62,862 nucleotides of DNA. It comes from Halalkalibacter oceani. GTDB taxonomy: Bacteria; Bacillota; Bacilli; Bacillales; Bacillaceae_D. The stretch covers positions 1 to 62,862 of the forward strand of contig NZ_JAMBOS010000025.1 in NCBI RefSeq assembly GCF_023715705.1, in the 5' to 3' direction. This document shows, one piece after another, positions 10,081 to 18,148 of this stretch. The notes under the pieces are model-generated. The model had not been told where the DNA came from and searched no databases. It saw only the letters and a list, made by a program, of their open reading frames with translations. Both the position numbers and the translations under genes were made by a program. Position 1 is the stretch's first letter, and every line of letters starts with the position of its first letter.

Positions 10081-10845
10081 TTAAATATTTCTTTCATAAA
10101 TCATCTGCAGCCCTTTTAGGGTTAAAAATGGCTCGACGACATCAATTGAGGTTGCTTCAGAAGCGATCAGCGCCGCCAGTCCTCCTGTCGCAATGACGGT
10201 AGGCTCCTGTTTCGCCTGCGCTTTCATCCGGTTGACAATGCCGTCAACCTGACCGACATAGCCATAATAAATCCCGGCCTGCATCGCGTGAACTGTATTT
10301 GTTCCAAGCACTTTGGCAGGCTTGGTTATTTCGATTCTCGGCAGCTTTGACGCGCGAGTGTAAAGCGCCTCAGCTGAAATTGATATTCCCGGGGCAATAG
10401 CGCCACCCATATAGTTCCGGTTCTCATCAATATAGCAATACGTGGTTGCCGTGCCGAAATCGACAATCACAAGCGGGCTTCCATATAAGTGTATCGCGGC
10501 GACTGCGTTGACAATCCGATCAGCTCCGACATCTTTTGGATTATCATATTTAATGTTCAGCCCTGTTTTGATGCCTGGTCCAATCACCATTGGCTTAAGT
10601 TCAAAATATTTCTTACACATTTGCTCAAGCGTGTACATTATCGGCGGGACGACTGAAGAAATAATGATTCCCTTAATCGCGTCAATCGAAACATCCTCAT
10701 GATTAAATAATGCCTTAATTGACATTCCCCATTCGTCCTCTGTTTTCTGCCGGCTTGTCGCCATCCGCCAATGATACCGAAGCGACCGCCCTTCATATAC
10801 ACCAAGTACAATATTTGTATTCCCGACATCAATCACTAATATCAT
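10081..10845 (-). CDS. coaX: Type III pantothenate kinase
   Basis: Phosphorylates pantothenate, the first step of CoA synthesis. ASKHA-fold signatures are [19 protein letters not shown] at the N-terminus (phosphate loop with Asp-Gly-Asn), the [11 protein letters not shown] motif near residue 100, and [10 protein letters not shown] near residues 123-132. A longer reading frame exists upstream, but the ATG at 10845 (254 aa) matches the family N-terminus and has GGTGG close by. Its own promoter follows the ftsH terminator. Confidence 0.95.
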   Translation of the reverse strand: MILVIDVGNTNIVLGVYEGRSLRYHWRMATSRQKTEDEWGMSIKALFNHEDVSIDAIKGIIISSVVPPIMYTLEQMCKKYFELKPMVIGPGIKTGLNIKYDNPKDVGADRIVNAVAAIHLYGSPLVIVDFGTATTYCYIDENRNYMGGAIAPGISISAEALYTRASKLPRIEITKPAKVLGTNTVHAMQAGIYYGYVGQVDGIVNRMKAQAKQEPTVIATGGLAALIASEATSIDVVEPFLTLKGLQMIYERNI

Positions 10846-10889
10846 GATCCACCACCGCCAGCTTTTCTTATTACAACATCCTCGGCAAA

Positions 10890-10926
10890 TTCCCCTCAAT
10901 TATAAAACATATCCGCCCGTTTTGCG
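10890..10926 (-). promoter_or_regulatory. sigma-A promoter of coaX-hslO
   Basis: On the minus strand TTCGCA, an 18-bp spacer and a perfect TATAAT lie about 50 bp ahead of the coaX ATG. A 10-bp palindrome CCTGAACAGG at 10936-10945 sits just upstream of the -35. Confidence 0.55.
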
Positions 10927-11025
10927 AAATGTAGGACCTGTTCAGGACAGCCATGTACGGAGGTTTAAGAGCTTACGGATGACCAAAGTGCAAGTGAAGC
11001 CATTGAATCCTTCTGCCTTTTTCTT

Positions 11026-11070
11026 TCAAAAAAAAGCGGGAAGCGAACCAAGTCGTCGCTTCCCACCCGC
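11026..11070 (-). terminator. Terminator of ftsH
   Basis: Minus-strand stem formed by GGGAAGCGA and TCGCTTCCCGC, followed by eight T residues, 13 nt after the ftsH stop. Strong Rho-independent terminator. Confidence 0.92.
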
Positions 11071-11082
11071 ATTACGGCTGCT

Positions 11083-13092
11083 TTAGTTATCTTCTTTTTT
11101 AGGTGGCACTTCATCCTCAGGAGACGTTTCAGCTGCATCCTCAGCTGTTGGCTCAGATTCATCTTCGCTCTTACGCATCTCGTCATCCTTTTTTGAATGG
11201 ATATTCACCTTAACGTCACCATCTTCAGAAGGCTTTTTGTTCGTATGATGGTTCTCTGGCAGCTTGCCTTCGTTAATCAGTGATTTAATCTGCTCAGCAT
11301 CAAGCGTCTCAAGCTCAAGCAATGTCTCAGCAACGAGATCGAGGCTCGCTTTGTTTTCGACAAGGATTTCCCGACAGCGTTCATAGCACTCTTTAATGAT
11401 ACGCTGTGTCTCCATGTCGATTTCGTGGGCAATCGCATCACTGTAGTTTTGTTCATTCTGAATATCCCGGCCTAAAAACACCTGACCGCCGGAATTAGAA
11501 CCGAATTGCATGGGTCCAATCTTGTCACTCATCCCGTATTCAGTCACCATTTTACGGGCAATCGCAGTCGCACGCTGGAAGTCATTATGCGCGCCTGTAC
11601 TGACCTCGCCAAACTGAACTTCCTCGGCAACACGTCCCCCGAGCAACCCGACGATCTTATCAAGCAGCTCCGGCTTGGTCATGAAATAGCGGTCTTCCTT
11701 TGGAAGCATGACGGCATAGCCGCCCGCCATTCCCCGCGGAACGATCGTCACTTTGTGAACCATATCGGCATTTTCGAGCTTCACCCCGACAACGGTGTGA
11801 CCCGCTTCATGCCACGCGACGATATTCTTTTCCTTTTTCGAGATCACACGACTCTTCTTCGCCGGACCGGCAATGACCCGGTCAATCGCTTCTTCCACAT
11901 GAATCATGCTGATCTTCGTCTGGTCGTTTCGCGCAGCGATTAAAGCCGCTTCATTCAGAAGGTTTTCAAGATCGGCCCCGGAAAAGCCTGGCGTCCGGGT
12001 CGCAATCGCCTTCAGGTTGACATCATCATTTAACGGTTTATTGCGGGCATGAACTTTCAGAACCGCTTCACGTCCAATCACATCCGGACGGTTGACCATA
12101 ATCTGACGGTCAAAGCGTCCCGGACGCAATAAGGCCGGATCTAGAATATCAGCACGGTTCGTCGCGGCAATAATGATGATCCCTTCATTGGCGCTGAAAC
12201 CGTCCATTTCAACAAGCAACTGGTTTAATGTCTGCTCACGCTCATCATGTCCTCCACCGAGACCTGCGCCACGCTGGCGGCCGACGGCATCGATTTCATC
12301 AATAAAGATAATACATGGAGCGTTCTTCTTCGCATTCTCAAATAAATCACGGACACGGGATGCCCCGACACCGACAAACATCTCAACAAAGTCAGAACCA
12401 CTGATCGAGAAGAACGGTACACCGGCTTCCCCTGCAACAGCACGCGCCAGCAAGGTTTTCCCTGTTCCTGGAGGTCCAACGAGCAGGACACCCTTTGGAA
12501 TCCGCGCACCAATGGCCGAGAATTTACGTGGATCTTTTAGAAATTCAACAACTTCGACAAGCTCCTGTTTCTCTTCATCAGCACCTGCCACATCTTTGAA
12601 CTTCGCTTTTTTCTTATCATCGCTAACGATTTTCGCCTTACTCTTACCGAAGTTCATCACGCGGCTGCCGCCACCCTGAGCCTGGCTTAGTAAGAAGAAA
12701 AAGAGAATGAAAATAATGATAAACGGAATGATCCCTGTAAAAAAGGTCACCCAACCGCTCGTTTCATCCGCCGGCTGGAAATCTAATTCAAACGTGCCCC
12801 CCGTAGCTGACTGGGCATTCATCAACAGCTCAGCCGTTTGCTCGCTTTGCAAGGCGTACGTTTCAAAGAACTCTCCTTCACCATGATTCGTAAACTGCCC
12901 CCGTACAAGGTATACCTGGCGAACAGGCTTCACTTCAAGGTCGCGCACCTCACCCTGTTCGAGTCTCTCTGTGAATGTGGTAAACGTAACCTTTTCTGTA
13001 TCTGTCTGATCAGAACTAAATACATTTACAATCCCGACAATAACGAGAAAGATAAGTAAATAAAAAATGGTGTTACGAAATATACGATTCAT
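11083..13092 (-). CDS. ftsH: ATP-dependent zinc metalloprotease FtsH
   Basis: Membrane-anchored AAA+ protease for quality control and sporulation entry. Two transmembrane helices (about 8-25 and 115-136) flank an extracytoplasmic domain. Walker A GPPGTGKT is at 206-213, Walker B IIFIDEID at 261-268, the second region of homology [18 protein letters not shown] at 311-328, and the zinc motif HEAGH at 428-432. The 669-residue protein ends in a highly acidic, lysine-rich tail typical of Bacillus FtsH. GGAGGAGG precedes the ATG. Confidence 0.98.
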   Translation of the reverse strand: MNRIFRNTIFYLLIFLVIVGIVNVFSSDQTDTEKVTFTTFTERLEQGEVRDLEVKPVRQVYLVRGQFTNHGEGEFFETYALQSEQTAELLMNAQSATGGTFELDFQPADETSGWVTFFTGIIPFIIIFILFFFLLSQAQGGGSRVMNFGKSKAKIVSDDKKKAKFKDVAGADEEKQELVEVVEFLKDPRKFSAIGARIPKGVLLVGPPGTGKTLLARAVAGEAGVPFFSISGSDFVEMFVGVGASRVRDLFENAKKNAPCIIFIDEIDAVGRQRGAGLGGGHDEREQTLNQLLVEMDGFSANEGIIIIAATNRADILDPALLRPGRFDRQIMVNRPDVIGREAVLKVHARNKPLNDDVNLKAIATRTPGFSGADLENLLNEAALIAARNDQTKISMIHVEEAIDRVIAGPAKKSRVISKKEKNIVAWHEAGHTVVGVKLENADMVHKVTIVPRGMAGGYAVMLPKEDRYFMTKPELLDKIVGLLGGRVAEEVQFGEVSTGAHNDFQRATAIARKMVTEYGMSDKIGPMQFGSNSGGQVFLGRDIQNEQNYSDAIAHEIDMETQRIIKECYERCREILVENKASLDLVAETLLELETLDAEQIKSLINEGKLPENHHTNKKPSEDGDVKVNIHSKKDDEMRKSEDESEPTAEDAAETSPEDEVPPKKEDN

Positions 13093-13114
13093 CCTTGACC
13101 TCCTCCCACAAGCA

Positions 13115-13158
13115 ATATAGCTTTGTTTATCGTATCACAAATGATCTTTTGTCCACAA
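13115..13158 (-). promoter_or_regulatory. Candidate sigma-A promoter of ftsH
   Basis: On the minus strand TTGTGG, an 18-bp spacer and TACGAT lie in the 69-bp gap between hpt and ftsH. The hexamers are imperfect, but ftsH is expected to have its own promoter here. Confidence 0.45.
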
Positions 13159-13161
13159 ACG

Positions 13162-13704
13162 TTAACTCTCATAGATCTCAGGCTTCAGGATACCAATGTA
13201 GGGAAGATTACGATACCGCTCAGCATAATCCAGCCCGTATCCTACTACAAATTCATCGGGTACGATAAACCCAGCCATATCTGGTACTAAATCGACCTTT
13301 CGTCCTTCCGGCTTGTCTAAGAGGGTCACAACCTTCACTGTTTTCGCCTTACGATAATGAAACAGCTGAACAAGATAGCTTAACGTCAAGCCACTGTCGA
13401 TAATGTCCTCTAATATCAGCACGTCCCGTCCTTCTACGGAAGTATCGAGGTCCTTTATTATTTTGACCTCTCCTGAGGAAACCATACTTTTTCCGTAACT
13501 TGACACATCCATAAAATCCATTTCAAGATGCGTATCAATTCGTTTCGTCAAATCGCTCATAAAAGGCATCGCACCCTTTAGAACCCCGACGACAAGAGGG
13601 AAACGCCCGCTGTATTCTTCAGTAATCTGTCTACCCAACTCGCGGCACTTTTCCTGAATCTGTTCTTCCGTAATTAATATTTCTTGAATTTCGTCCCTAA
13701 TCAA
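13162..13704 (-). CDS. hprT: Hypoxanthine-guanine phosphoribosyltransferase
   Basis: Salvages hypoxanthine and guanine using PRPP. The PRPP-binding loop [13 protein letters not shown] is at about residues 95-107, and the catalytic flexible loop [21 protein letters not shown] lies just ahead. The C-terminal [19 protein letters not shown] is typical of bacterial HPRT. The start is TTG (13702-13704) with GGAGG 11 nt upstream. It follows tilS by 22 nt, the conserved tilS-hprT-ftsH order. Confidence 0.97.
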   Translation of the reverse strand: MIRDEIQEILITEEQIQEKCRELGRQITEEYSGRFPLVVGVLKGAMPFMSDLTKRIDTHLEMDFMDVSSYGKSMVSSGEVKIIKDLDTSVEGRDVLILEDIIDSGLTLSYLVQLFHYRKAKTVKVVTLLDKPEGRKVDLVPDMAGFIVPDEFVVGYGLDYAERYRNLPYIGILKPEIYES

Positions 13705-13726
13705 TGGCCAACAAACCTCCTGTTAT

Positions 13727-15148
13727 TCAATCGGAACTATCGGTTAAGTCCGCTTTCATTTTCCCTTGACGGCAGCAAACAACCACGCGTCTGCACTGGC
13801 TGTCATCCACTACCTGTGCCATTCTTGTACGATGCAGGTAAGGAACCCAAAGGACTTCCCCGTTTCCATCCACAAGGATTGGCCAGCTTTCACGTTCTTG
13901 CCTTGGAATCTTACGGTCAATAAACAAGCGTCCCACTTTTTTCGTTCCTTCCATCCCTCTGCAAGCAATCCGGTCACTGCTCTGTCTCTTTCTGATAATA
14001 AGCGGCTCAGTAAGCGCCTCCTTATCAAGAACGATCTCGTTTTCCGCTTCGGTAAAAGTGGCATCCTCTGTTATGTATGCCTCAATCACCCAGCCTCCAA
14101 ACTCAACACGCCCCGGAACCGGGAGAATATGCTCCTGCTCTTCCAACGTATTCCCCTGAGCAGTTGAAAAATGACAAAAATCATACTCGCGGCGAACGAT
14201 ACATGAGCGGGATAGGTGATATTCCCATGTTGTTTTATCCTGAATCATCAATTCGAGGATCTGCTCAATATGTATTGAGGTAATCGATGGAGAATTTTTC
14301 CCGTAAAGATAATTTAATATTAGATGAATCAACCTTCTTTGTAAAGGGAGTGCTACGCTCAGAAGGGCCTCACAGGAAATTGTAACGTTTCGTTCACTTT
14401 TTCCAATCATCACGGACGATAAACTTTCCTCCGCCAGCTTTTGTAACATTCGTTGATCGTCATCCATCCATTCGTGCCATCGCTGCATATGAGTGTGAAG
14501 CTGTTGATTTTCCCGTTTAAGGACAGGCAGCACATCCTGCCTGATCCGGTTCCGCGTATAGGTCCGGGCGTGATTGCTCGAATCAAAGCGTGCGTTTAAA
14601 CGGTGCTGTTTACAGTAATGCTCAATCATTTCCTTTGTTATTCCTAAAAAAGGGCGAATCACCACTCCATCCCCAAGCTTTCTCATAACCGGAATACCAT
14701 AGGCGCGTAACGGCAGCCCTCCTCTGATCATTTGCATCAGCACCGTTTCCGTCTGATCATCGCCGTGGTGGCCCGTCGCCAGCTTGCTGTTTGGAATGTC
14801 CGCAAGCAGCTCACTAAACCATTCGTAGCGCAGCTTGCGGGCTGCCACCTGTGTCCCCTCACCACTGGACGCGGCATACTTTTTCACGTCAACCCGCTTG
14901 CTGTACAATGGAATCCGGCGCTCCTGACAGAACTGGTAAATATACGCCTCATCTTCATCAGCCTCTATGTCACGCAGCTGGTGATGAACGTGGCACGCGC
15001 GGACGTCGATCAAATAGCGCGTCCGCTCCTTCCATAAAAAGTCGAGCAAGGCGATGGAATCCGGCCCCCCGGACACCGCGACAATAATCGTCTCGCCCGG
15101 CGTAATCAGCTGATGCCTGCCAATGAACCTATGGACGTCGTGCTTCAT
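13727..15148 (-). CDS. tilS: tRNA(Ile)-lysidine synthetase
   Basis: Converts C34 of tRNA-Ile(CAU) to lysidine so that it reads AUA, an essential step. The PP-loop SGGPDS is at residues 26-31, with TGHHGDDQTETVLMQMIRGG downstream and the C-terminal TilS domains after residue 330. The reading frame continues upstream, but the ATG at 15148 (473 aa) fits the family. A GGAGGG lies about 13 nt upstream, slightly far. The first 20 nt overlap the preceding ThrE2-type gene. Confidence 0.95.
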   Translation of the reverse strand: MKHDVHRFIGRHQLITPGETIIVAVSGGPDSIALLDFLWKERTRYLIDVRACHVHHQLRDIEADEDEAYIYQFCQERRIPLYSKRVDVKKYAASSGEGTQVAARKLRYEWFSELLADIPNSKLATGHHGDDQTETVLMQMIRGGLPLRAYGIPVMRKLGDGVVIRPFLGITKEMIEHYCKQHRLNARFDSSNHARTYTRNRIRQDVLPVLKRENQQLHTHMQRWHEWMDDDQRMLQKLAEESLSSVMIGKSERNVTISCEALLSVALPLQRRLIHLILNYLYGKNSPSITSIHIEQILELMIQDKTTWEYHLSRSCIVRREYDFCHFSTAQGNTLEEQEHILPVPGRVEFGGWVIEAYITEDATFTEAENEIVLDKEALTEPLIIRKRQSSDRIACRGMEGTKKVGRLFIDRKIPRQERESWPILVDGNGEVLWVPYLHRTRMAQVVDDSQCRRVVVCCRQGKMKADLTDSSD

Positions 15149-15578
15149 AGCGTTGTCCGATCCCTCCTTTTCCAAGTGAGAAAACGGAAAGGGCAAACAC
15201 AAGACCCGCGGCGATCGCTCCAGCCTGAAGCATCGTTTCAATTCCTATTTGCAGCCCGTTTAAATAATCCCCGTCGACAAAAGCCAGCATCGTAAAGTAC
15301 GCCTTACTTCCAGGCACGAGCGGAATAATGCCAGGAATACTGAACGTTGTCACCGGCACGCGGTACAGCTTCGCCATCACATGCGAGCATGTCGCGCTTG
15401 CCAATGCGGCCACGGCCGTGGCAAATACGACGGTAATCCCTAAGGTAGGTAAAGTCGAGTATAAAAACCATGCTAATGCCCCAATTGCTCCACCAACCCA
15501 GAGTACCCGCTTCGGCACATTAAAAATTACACCAAAAGCGACGGTTGCAATAAAACAAAACAGCAGTTCAACCCACAT
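15129..15578 (-). CDS. Threonine/serine exporter family protein, ThrE2-type subunit
   Basis: A 149-residue membrane protein with about four or five hydrophobic segments. GIIPLVPGSKAYFTMLAFV in its second half is the hallmark of the C-terminal ThrE (YjjB/DUF3815) half of amino-acid exporters. The partner half is the next gene upstream, so the two would form a split ThrE transporter. Substrate is unproven: Corynebacterium ThrE exports threonine and serine, and E. coli YjjPB exports succinate. Its end overlaps tilS by 20 nt. It is not in this position in B. subtilis. Confidence 0.85.
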   Translation of the reverse strand: MWVELLFCFIATVAFGVIFNVPKRVLWVGGAIGALAWFLYSTLPTLGITVVFATAVAALASATCSHVMAKLYRVPVTTFSIPGIIPLVPGSKAYFTMLAFVDGDYLNGLQIGIETMLQAGAIAAGLVFALSVFSLGKGGIGQRYEARRP

Positions 15579-15599
15579 TCGTATCTCCCCTTACTAGGC

Positions 15600-16352
15600 T
15601 TACAAAAACAAGGCGATCGCCAACGCAATTCCTGTTGCAATCGAGAGGGCGGTAATAATAGCCTCTGCTCCCCTGCTCACTCCGGCAATAAGGTCTCCCG
15701 ACATCAAATCACGAACCGCATTCGTCAGGGGGATACCCGGCACAAGGGGCATGAGCGTTCCGATAATAACCTGATCAAGATTTTCGCCCAACCCGAACCA
15801 GACAAGCCCAATCGCCAGCATGCCACTGAAAAAGGCCGACATGAACTCCGCAAAAAACTTAACCTTTGTATATTCCTGTAACGTGACGATGCTCCAGCTT
15901 GCGGCAAAGCCGGCGATAAAGGCCGGCAGCGTATCGGATACGTCCCCGCCAAATAAATAGGAAAAAGCCCCGCCTGCTACACCAGAGGCAGCGTGTAAGA
16001 GCAGGCCAGGATAATGGCTCGGTGCTTTCGCGATCTCATTCAGCTGCCGCAGCGCCTCGTCGGCATCGATTTGTCCATTAACAAGCTCCCTGGAAACCTG
16101 GTTAACGAGCGTTACTTTATTTAAATCCTGATTGCGATCATCAACACGGATCATTTGCATAAAGTCTCCGCGTCCTTTTTCTTCAAATGAAAGAAAAATT
16201 CCCGTGGTGGTCACAAAGCTGTGAACATTATGAAAGTGAGCCGATTTTGCCATCCGCTCAAGCGTTTCTTCGACGCGATAGGTTTCTGCTCCGTAGGTAA
16301 GCATGATTTCGCCCGCTAACATGCAAATATCCATCATTCGATCCGCATTCAT
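15600..16352 (-). CDS. Threonine/serine exporter family protein, ThrE1-type (DUF1212) subunit
   Basis: A 250-residue partner of the gene at 15129. A soluble N-terminal part of about 110 residues opens MDICMLAGEIMLTYGAETYRVEETLERM, the YjjP/DUF1212 signature. It is followed by about five hydrophobic helices containing GTLMPLVPGIPLTNAVRDLMSGD, which resembles the ThrE2 core and suggests an ancient duplication. The 21-nt gap to the second subunit indicates co-translation. GGAGCG lies 7 nt before the ATG. Transport substrate is inference only. Confidence 0.86.
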   Translation of the reverse strand: MNADRMMDICMLAGEIMLTYGAETYRVEETLERMAKSAHFHNVHSFVTTTGIFLSFEEKGRGDFMQMIRVDDRNQDLNKVTLVNQVSRELVNGQIDADEALRQLNEIAKAPSHYPGLLLHAASGVAGGAFSYLFGGDVSDTLPAFIAGFAASWSIVTLQEYTKVKFFAEFMSAFFSGMLAIGLVWFGLGENLDQVIIGTLMPLVPGIPLTNAVRDLMSGDLIAGVSRGAEAIITALSIATGIALAIALFL

Positions 16353-16382
16353 GCTGACGCTCCACTCCTTCTCGCTCGATCC

Positions 16383-17354
16383 CTACATCATTTGTCCAAA
16401 TAAGTATAGGATATATGCCAGTAGAAGAAAAGAGGTTAACAAGAAGATTTCAACAAAGTAGGAAGGTTTTCTTTCCTTCTTTTTTATCGTCCTCCGCTTT
16501 GTTGATTTGCTTTTTTTCACCTTTGAGCGCGGGGACTGCACCGCATCTTTGGAGAGAATATCCAGCAGACCGGCCCTCATGGATTGAGCGTCATCATATT
16601 TCCCTTGAAGCGCACGCATAAGTACATCACGGTACCTTTTTAACGACGGATGGCTCTCGATCCGCTCTTTCAACAGCGCAAGCGGCTTCTCGCCCCGCTT
16701 TTCAAACCGGTTCGGATAGGCGCAGTTGATCATAATCATCGCCACTGCAAACAGGTCGTAGCCCGGCTCCGCCTTCCGGGAGCCAAGACCCCAGTAACCA
16801 CGGTCAAAGAACTCGGTATATTCCTTGATCGAGCGTCCGAGCAATGTGGTCCCTCCGACATCAAGCCAGCGAATTCGCGGAGGCGGGCCGACGACGAGAA
16901 TATTATCCGGCTTTAAGTCGCCAAACACCCAGCCGGCGGCATGGAGGCGCTCCAGATCACCGAGCAGCTGAACCATCAACAGCCCAAGCCATTCCGCACC
17001 ACGGTTTTGCATATAATGAATCAGACCCGGACCTTTTAAGTATTCCATTGCATAGAACGGGTAGGTACCACTCGTTGTCACGAGGTCATCAACGTCAAGC
17101 AAAGAAGGTCCAAGGACTTGCCCTTGGACCTTTGAAAAATGTTTAAGCACATTTACTTCGGACGTGATTGACATATTATTGATGCCAACTTTCAGGGCAA
17201 CAAGTCCGCCGGCTGATTCAGCTAAGTAAACCGTTCCGTTCGCACCCGCCCCAAGCGTCCTGACAATATGATAGGGATTCCGGTGCCATTTCCCGACGAT
17301 TTTTGTACCAGCTAATAGCTTACATTCCTGACTCTTTGAGTAGCTGTTCCTCAT
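16383..17354 (-). CDS. yabT: Serine/threonine protein kinase YabT
   Basis: Hanks-type kinase that in B. subtilis is a sporulation-stage, septum-associated, DNA-binding kinase. The glycine loop LGAGANGTVYLAE, VALKVG lysine, GDLKPDNILV catalytic loop and a DVGGT motif in place of DFG match YabT. The C-terminus is Lys/Arg-rich (about 285-305, the likely DNA contact) and ends in one transmembrane helix. I prefer the ATG at 17354 (323 aa), which gives the same N-terminal length as B. subtilis YabT. A TTG at 17363 is closer to AAGGAG. It overlaps yabS by 35 nt. Confidence 0.93.
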   Translation of the reverse strand: MRNSYSKSQECKLLAGTKIVGKWHRNPYHIVRTLGAGANGTVYLAESAGGLVALKVGINNMSITSEVNVLKHFSKVQGQVLGPSLLDVDDLVTTSGTYPFYAMEYLKGPGLIHYMQNRGAEWLGLLMVQLLGDLERLHAAGWVFGDLKPDNILVVGPPPRIRWLDVGGTTLLGRSIKEYTEFFDRGYWGLGSRKAEPGYDLFAVAMIMINCAYPNRFEKRGEKPLALLKERIESHPSLKRYRDVLMRALQGKYDDAQSMRAGLLDILSKDAVQSPRSKVKKSKSTKRRTIKKKERKPSYFVEIFLLTSFLLLAYILYLFGQMM

Positions 17355-18060
17355 CACCAGCAATCAAACTCCTTCTTGAGCCTGACGTTGAAAACTTCGA
17401 GAGCGCCTCTCGCAAGGCCGGCCCAGTCGGTGTCACTCCACCGGAAGACAATTTTTGGAAAATTCCTGTCAATGCCGTCAATTGAGGTGTCCAATCCAGC
17501 AGCTTGTCGACATCCTTTCGTTTCCCGGGAAACGAATAGAGAGAGAAGCGGTTCGATCCCATGCGTGACGTGAGACTAATCGACAAATCAATCAACGACT
17601 CCTGCACCATTGGCAATTTATTGTTCATGCTGGCACTCGTATCAACAAGGATTAACACCTCAAGGCTCATCGTTTCCCCGAGCTCGTCCACGACCTCCAT
17701 CACCTGGCCGCGTTTTTCCGGAGGAAGGTCCTCCATTTCCTGATCCGCTCCGAGAATCTGTTGCAGCTCTTTGTTCACGACACCGTGAATCGTCTGTGTC
17801 ATTGCCTTTCGCGTCACCATTTGCACCGTTTTCGTCAGCTGCTTCGCGTAGACAATTTGGCTCACCCCGCCACCCGACAACGCGATTGCTTCAATTTCCT
17901 CAATTCCCTGCTCATTTAAGTGATTGTCATCAACAATACCAATCACATTTACCGTAATGCCCTGCTCCTTTGCCAAGGCGGCAATCGCCACCGGATCTTC
18001 ACCTTGATTTGAATGACCGTCAGTAAGTAACAAAATTTGCTTTAGCGTTCCTTTACTCAT
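17320..18060 (-). CDS. yabS: VWA-domain protein YabS
   Basis: A 246-residue protein with a von Willebrand A fold. LILVDTSASM is a MIDAS metal site (DxSxS), and an N-terminal LLLTDGHSNQG segment adds a second VWA-like element. It lies between spoIIE and yabT as in B. subtilis, where it is expressed during sporulation. Molecular role is unknown. GGGGGG precedes the ATG by 7 nt. Overlap with yabT points to a shared function. Confidence 0.9.
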   Translation of the reverse strand: MSKGTLKQILLLTDGHSNQGEDPVAIAALAKEQGITVNVIGIVDDNHLNEQGIEEIEAIALSGGGVSQIVYAKQLTKTVQMVTRKAMTQTIHGVVNKELQQILGADQEMEDLPPEKRGQVMEVVDELGETMSLEVLILVDTSASMNNKLPMVQESLIDLSISLTSRMGSNRFSLYSFPGKRKDVDKLLDWTPQLTALTGIFQKLSSGGVTPTGPALREALSKFSTSGSRRSLIAGDEEQLLKESGM

Positions 18061-18090
18061 GATTTTCCCCCCAAGTCATTTGAATGTTAT

Positions 18091-18120
18091 CATCATTCAC
18101 TAGCTTGCGAGGTTTTATAC
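18091..18120 (-). promoter_or_regulatory. Candidate sigma-F promoter of yabS-yabT
   Basis: On the minus strand GTATA (18116-18120), 15-bp spacer, GTGAATGATG (18091-18100). The spacing and -35 fit forespore sigma-F. The -10 is an imperfect match. It lies 30 bp upstream of yabS. Confidence 0.42.
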
Positions 18121-18148
18121 ATCTATCTAGTAAGGAGTTTCTTCTTGT

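Noticed and set aside
10846-10899. Longer N-terminus for CoaX
   Set aside because: The extension is Cys/Trp-rich, not conserved in the family, and spans the transcript leader.
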